A stretch of DNA of 64,000 bases, from positions 62,001-126,000 of the forward strand of contig NZ_FZOB01000002.1 in NCBI RefSeq assembly GCF_900188395.1, in the 5' to 3' direction. Below, piece after piece: positions 60,882-64,000 of this stretch (the first letter of the stretch is position 1; each line of letters starts with the position of its first letter). The notes under the pieces are model-generated. The model had not been told where the DNA came from and did no database searches. It saw nothing but the letters and a program-made list of their open reading frames with translations. Source of the DNA: Desulfurobacterium atlanticum (GTDB lineage: Bacteria; Aquificota; Aquificia; Desulfurobacteriales; Desulfurobacteriaceae). The position numbers and the translations under genes were made by a program.

Positions 60882-61791
60882 TAGGAATCAACCAATGGGA
60901 ATACTTATCAACGTTACCTTTAACTATATCAAAATAAAGCTCTTGAAGTTTTGAAGTAATTTTTCCTATCTCTCCCGTTCCTATAACCCTTCCATCTATC
61001 TCTGCAATAGGTGCAACCTGCGCTCCCGTTCCTGTAAAGAAGGCTTCATCAGCAATGTAAAGCTCACTTCTTAAAATAGGCCTTTCAACAACCTCAACTC
61101 CAAGCTCTTCCTTTAAAAGCTCTATAACGGCGTTTCTTGTTATACCTTCAAGAATATTACTGTAAGATGGTGTTGTTATAGCAACACCATTTCTTATAAT
61201 GAAAAGGTTTTCTGCACTTCCTTCAGCAACAGTTCCATCTGTGTTAAGCATTATAGCTTCATCTGCCCCAGCTAATATCGCTTCTGTCTTTGCAAAAGCA
61301 CTGTTTACATAAGCTCCTGCAACTTTACACCTTGCAGGTATCATTGAGTCGTTAATTCTGCGGAAAGAAGATGTAATAACTTTAAGTCCCTTTTTAGTAT
61401 CAAGGTAATCTCCAAGTGGAACTGTATATATTGCAAGCTCTGTATCGTAACCGATGAGTTTCGGAGATATTTGAAGATTAGGGAAGTAAGCGATAGGTCT
61501 TATGTAAACGTTCTCTTTATGCTCACATCTCCTTAAAAGCTCAACCGTAATCTCTGTTAACTCATCAACCGTTTTATCCAGCTTCATATTTAAAATTTTG
61601 CAGTTTGCAACCATCCTTTCATAATGCTTTTTAAAGAAAAGACCAAAAAGCTGATTTTTCTCTTCATTCCAGTAAGCTCTTATACCTTCAAAAATAGCCG
61701 TGCCATAATGAAAAGAGTTTGTCTGAATATTTATGTTTGCTTCATCTATAGGAACAAATTTCCCTTCAAAATAGGCATAACGTTGAGCCAT
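60874..61791 (-). CDS. ilvE: Branched-chain amino acid aminotransferase
   Basis: 305 aa fold-type IV PLP enzyme. HYGTAIFEGIRAYW, the lysine-containing ARCKVAGAYVNSAFAKTEA, EGSAENLFIIRNG and the EGITRNAVIELL block are typical. Interconverts valine, leucine and isoleucine with their keto acids. A 16-bp tandem duplication covers its stop codon region. Confidence 0.95.
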   Translation of the reverse strand: MAQRYAYFEGKFVPIDEANINIQTNSFHYGTAIFEGIRAYWNEEKNQLFGLFFKKHYERMVANCKILNMKLDKTVDELTEITVELLRRCEHKENVYIRPIAYFPNLQISPKLIGYDTELAIYTVPLGDYLDTKKGLKVITSSFRRINDSMIPARCKVAGAYVNSAFAKTEAILAGADEAIMLNTDGTVAEGSAENLFIIRNGVAITTPSYSNILEGITRNAVIELLKEELGVEVVERPILRSELYIADEAFFTGTGAQVAPIAEIDGRVIGTGEIGKITSKLQELYFDIVKGNVDKYSHWLIPIY

Positions 61792-61825
61792 CTATAACCT
61801 CCTTCTATCGCCGTTTAAACTGGAA

Positions 61826-62584
61826 TTATACCTTTTTATAAACTCTTCTTCTATAAATAACAATAGCTATCCCGAAAAGAACCATAAAGACACTCAAAAT
61901 CTGATTATTACTAAGCATCCCGAAAAACTCTTTAGGTGTTGCTCTCCAGAATTCTATAAGAAAACGGAAAATCCCGTAAAAGATAAAATAAAATCCAAAA
62001 ATCTCTCCAGGAGCTTTACGTCTTTTGTAAAGAAGATAAAGAATTCCAGCTATTAAAAAATTTGCAACAGCAGAAACCGGTTCTGTAGGATAGAGAGGAA
62101 CATTTAAAGGAGCCGCAGAATGAGGGTCTTTAAAAACTATAGCAAAACGGGAATGACATTCCTTCCCGTAGCAACATCCAGCCATGGTGCAGCCTATTCT
62201 TCCAAAAGCAAGACCAACTTCTCCTGCAATAACCGCTATATCCGCCGTTTTCCATATCGGGATGTTCCACCTTTTAGCAAGAAAAAGGGCCGTAGCAAAC
62301 CCGAACAGAAACCCTCCATACCAGACGAGTCCCCCTTCCCAGAAGTAAAAAATCTTCCAGAAACTCTTGAAATACTGTGGATTATAGAAAAAGAAGAAAA
62401 CCCTTGCACCTATAAAACCTGAAACAATTGTCCATATCATAAGGTCTGAAAGGGCATTTTTATCTATTCCTTCCCTTTCTCCAAGCTTTATAAGGATGAA
62501 ATAGGCACAGATAATTCCTATTGCAACCATAACCCCAAAAGTATAAACAGTAAAAGGACCTATTTTAAAAAGAATCGGATGCAC
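61826..62584 (-). CDS. lgt: Prolipoprotein diacylglyceryl transferase
   Basis: 252 aa, seven transmembrane helices. First step of lipoprotein maturation (diacylglycerol onto the lipobox Cys). GRIGCTMAGCCYGKECHSRFAI is the Lgt signature with catalytic Arg. GTG start 62584 has AGGAGG five bases upstream and overlaps the murJ stop (TAGTG). Confidence 0.96.
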   Translation of the reverse strand: MHPILFKIGPFTVYTFGVMVAIGIICAYFILIKLGEREGIDKNALSDLMIWTIVSGFIGARVFFFFYNPQYFKSFWKIFYFWEGGLVWYGGFLFGFATALFLAKRWNIPIWKTADIAVIAGEVGLAFGRIGCTMAGCCYGKECHSRFAIVFKDPHSAAPLNVPLYPTEPVSAVANFLIAGILYLLYKRRKAPGEIFGFYFIFYGIFRFLIEFWRATPKEFFGMLSNNQILSVFMVLFGIAIVIYRRRVYKKV

Positions 62585-64000
62585 TATACCCTCCTGCCGA
62601 TTAACTTAAGAAGAATTCTATCTTTTGCTGTGTAAAGAGTGGCAAAGTAAAAAAGAGCGGCGAAAACTACAGTTAAAACAATAACAGCCACTTTTAAAAC
62701 AGTCATTGAAACGTGAAAATAGGCTATACTACCTAAAAAAGCAACAGGAATTACAGGAACAGAAAGAAGAAAATACCTGAAAGTATCCTTTATCCATGCG
62801 CTTTTAAAAGAAACTCTCTTTTCAAGTTCTCTCACAAGGAACACAACATTTAAAAGAGACGTTAGCGAAGTGCCAAATGCAAGCCCTGCAGCTCCAAGTC
62901 CAAAAACAAAACAAAAAATAATATTTGCAACAACATTGAAAACAAGTGTTATAGCTCCAACTTTCACAGGATATTTATAATCATCAAGAGAATAAAAAGC
63001 GTTAACAACTATCTTCTCAAAAGAGTAAAAGAGAAGTCCCACACCGTATCCGCAGAGAACATAGTATGTTCCGTTTAAATCTTTCCATGTAAACTCTCCA
63101 TGGTGGAAAACGACATCAATTAAAGGTTTTCCAAAAAATATAAGACCATACATTGAAGGAATTATTATCATAGAGCAAAGGATTAAACCCATAACAAGAT
63201 TTTCTTTAAAACCTTTCTCACTGTCAAAGTTTTTAGCAAGGCGGGGAAGAAGAACCTGAGAGATACCTATGGCAAAAATCCCAAGCGGTAGCTGAACAAA
63301 ACGGTTTGCATAGTAAAGATAAGAAATAGCTCCTGCATAAAGGAAAGAAGCTATAACAGTATCAGCAAGCATTGAAAGCTGACGAACTCCAAAGCCAAAA
63401 AGTCCAGGTATTATATTTCTAAGAGCTTTTTTCACCTCATCATCTATTTCAAAAATCGGCTTTGGAACAAAAGCAACTTTTTTAAGAAAAACTACCTGAA
63501 GAAGCAGTTGCAAAACTCCGCCTAAAACAACACCCAGAGCAAGAGCGTGAACAGAGATAACACTTTTGAGAGAAACAGCACAAACTATAAGAGAAATATT
63601 AAAAAGCACTGTAGAAAAAGCCGGAGCAAAAAAGTGCTCATAACCGTTAAGAATTCCTCCGAAAAAAGCAACAAGGCTAACAAGTAAAATATAGGGAAAC
63701 ATCTCCCTTGTAAGTGAAACAGCAAGAACTTTAGCATCACCTTTAAAACCGGGAGCTATGATTTTAATAATCAAAGGGGCAAAAATCTCACCAAAAAGAA
63801 CAGTAATGATGAGGGAAACTAAAAGAACAGAGAAAAACTTTCCTGCGAAAAGTCTGGCATCTTCCTCACTTCCTTTCAGTTTTCTTGCAAAAGCTGGAGT
63901 AAAAACAGAACTGAAAGCACCTTCTGCAAAAATTCTTCTTAACATGTTTGGAACTCTAAAAGCAACGAAAAATATATCTGTTAGAATACCTGCACCAAAA
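62584..64000 (-). CDS. murJ: Lipid II flippase MurJ, 5' end outside window
   Basis: At least 470 aa; the frame stays open to the window edge (FGAGILTDIFFVAFRVPNMLRRIFAEGAFSSVFTPAF is the normal MurJ start region, so only ~25-30 residues are missing). MOP-superfamily protein with 13-14 helices that exports the peptidoglycan precursor lipid II. Coupled to lgt by a one-base overlap. Confidence 0.95.
   Translation of the reverse strand, partial: FGAGILTDIFFVAFRVPNMLRRIFAEGAFSSVFTPAFARKLKGSEEDARLFAGKFFSVLLVSLIITVLFGEIFAPLIIKIIAPGFKGDAKVLAVSLTREMFPYILLVSLVAFFGGILNGYEHFFAPAFSTVLFNISLIVCAVSLKSVISVHALALGVVLGGVLQLLLQVVFLKKVAFVPKPIFEIDDEVKKALRNIIPGLFGFGVRQLSMLADTVIASFLYAGAISYLYYANRFVQLPLGIFAIGISQVLLPRLAKNFDSEKGFKENLVMGLILCSMIIIPSMYGLIFFGKPLIDVVFHHGEFTWKDLNGTYYVLCGYGVGLLFYSFEKIVVNAFYSLDDYKYPVKVGAITLVFNVVANIIFCFVFGLGAAGLAFGTSLTSLLNVVFLVRELEKRVSFKSAWIKDTFRYFLLSVPVIPVAFLGSIAYFHVSMTVLKVAVIVLTVVFAALFYFATLYTAKDRILLKLIGRRV

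Overview
This is a compact, AT-rich bacterial chromosome segment. The gene families are those of a thermophilic, hydrothermal-type chemolithotroph, most likely Aquificota of the Desulfurobacteriaceae kind. That assignment is an inference from gene content and style (CarD next to YacL-like PIN/TRAM and IspD, SpoVG, UPF0280, a large type III CRISPR locus, a Calp-type effector operon), not from a marker gene. Housekeeping genes sit in tight, often ATGA-overlapping operons with strong Shine-Dalgarno (SD) sites.

Layout. 1-4.8 kb (+): pyrC (cut by the edge), a membrane ClpP-class protease, CarD, a PIN/TRAM membrane protein, ispD, ndk. 4.8-9.7 kb: an unknown gene, then a minus-strand operon proC-UPF0280-dprA-hisB-EamA transporter. 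9.77-17.1 kb: tRNA-Leu(CAA) followed by an accessory island with two intact DUF262 (GmrS/GmrD-like) proteins, a third broken DUF262/DUF1524 gene cut by an IS3-type remnant, an IS110 remnant and an orphan gene. A degenerate copy of the tRNA 3' end lies at 17060-17078. 17.1-26.3 kb (-): pcrA-thrB, a response-regulator-like protein, a diguanylate cyclase, pstS and phoB/phoR-like genes with TTAACA Pho-box-like repeats. 26.4-30.8 kb: suhB, mrp, a 48-aa CxxC membrane peptide with a NapH-like ferredoxin, SpoVG, a flavoprotein.

30.8-47.7 kb is the outstanding part: a type III-A CRISPR-Cas defence island. It begins with an operon that I read as a Calp signalling module: a coupled Cys-rich protein, an ECF-sigma-like CalpS, a MazF-like CalpT and a Lon-SAVED protease CalpL. 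It is followed by csm1(cas10)-csm2-csm3-csm4-csm5-cas6-cas1-cas2-cas2 and a 24-repeat array. Next comes a minus-strand operon of two paralogous small membrane proteins, a tiny basic protein and the CARF-HEPN RNase Csx1. Last is an 8-repeat array with a related repeat in opposite orientation. Target RNA binding by the Csm complex should make Cas10 produce cyclic oligoadenylate, which would switch on both CalpL (proteolysis releasing a sigma factor) and Csx1 (RNA cleavage). Several spacers are antisense to an SD plus start codon.

48-64 kb (-): ordinary housekeeping genes purB, a PilZ-like protein, hslO, rny, fau, zapA, pheT, pheS, rplT, rpmI, tldD, nadE with an adjacent glutaminase-like gene, ilvE, lgt and murJ (cut by the edge).
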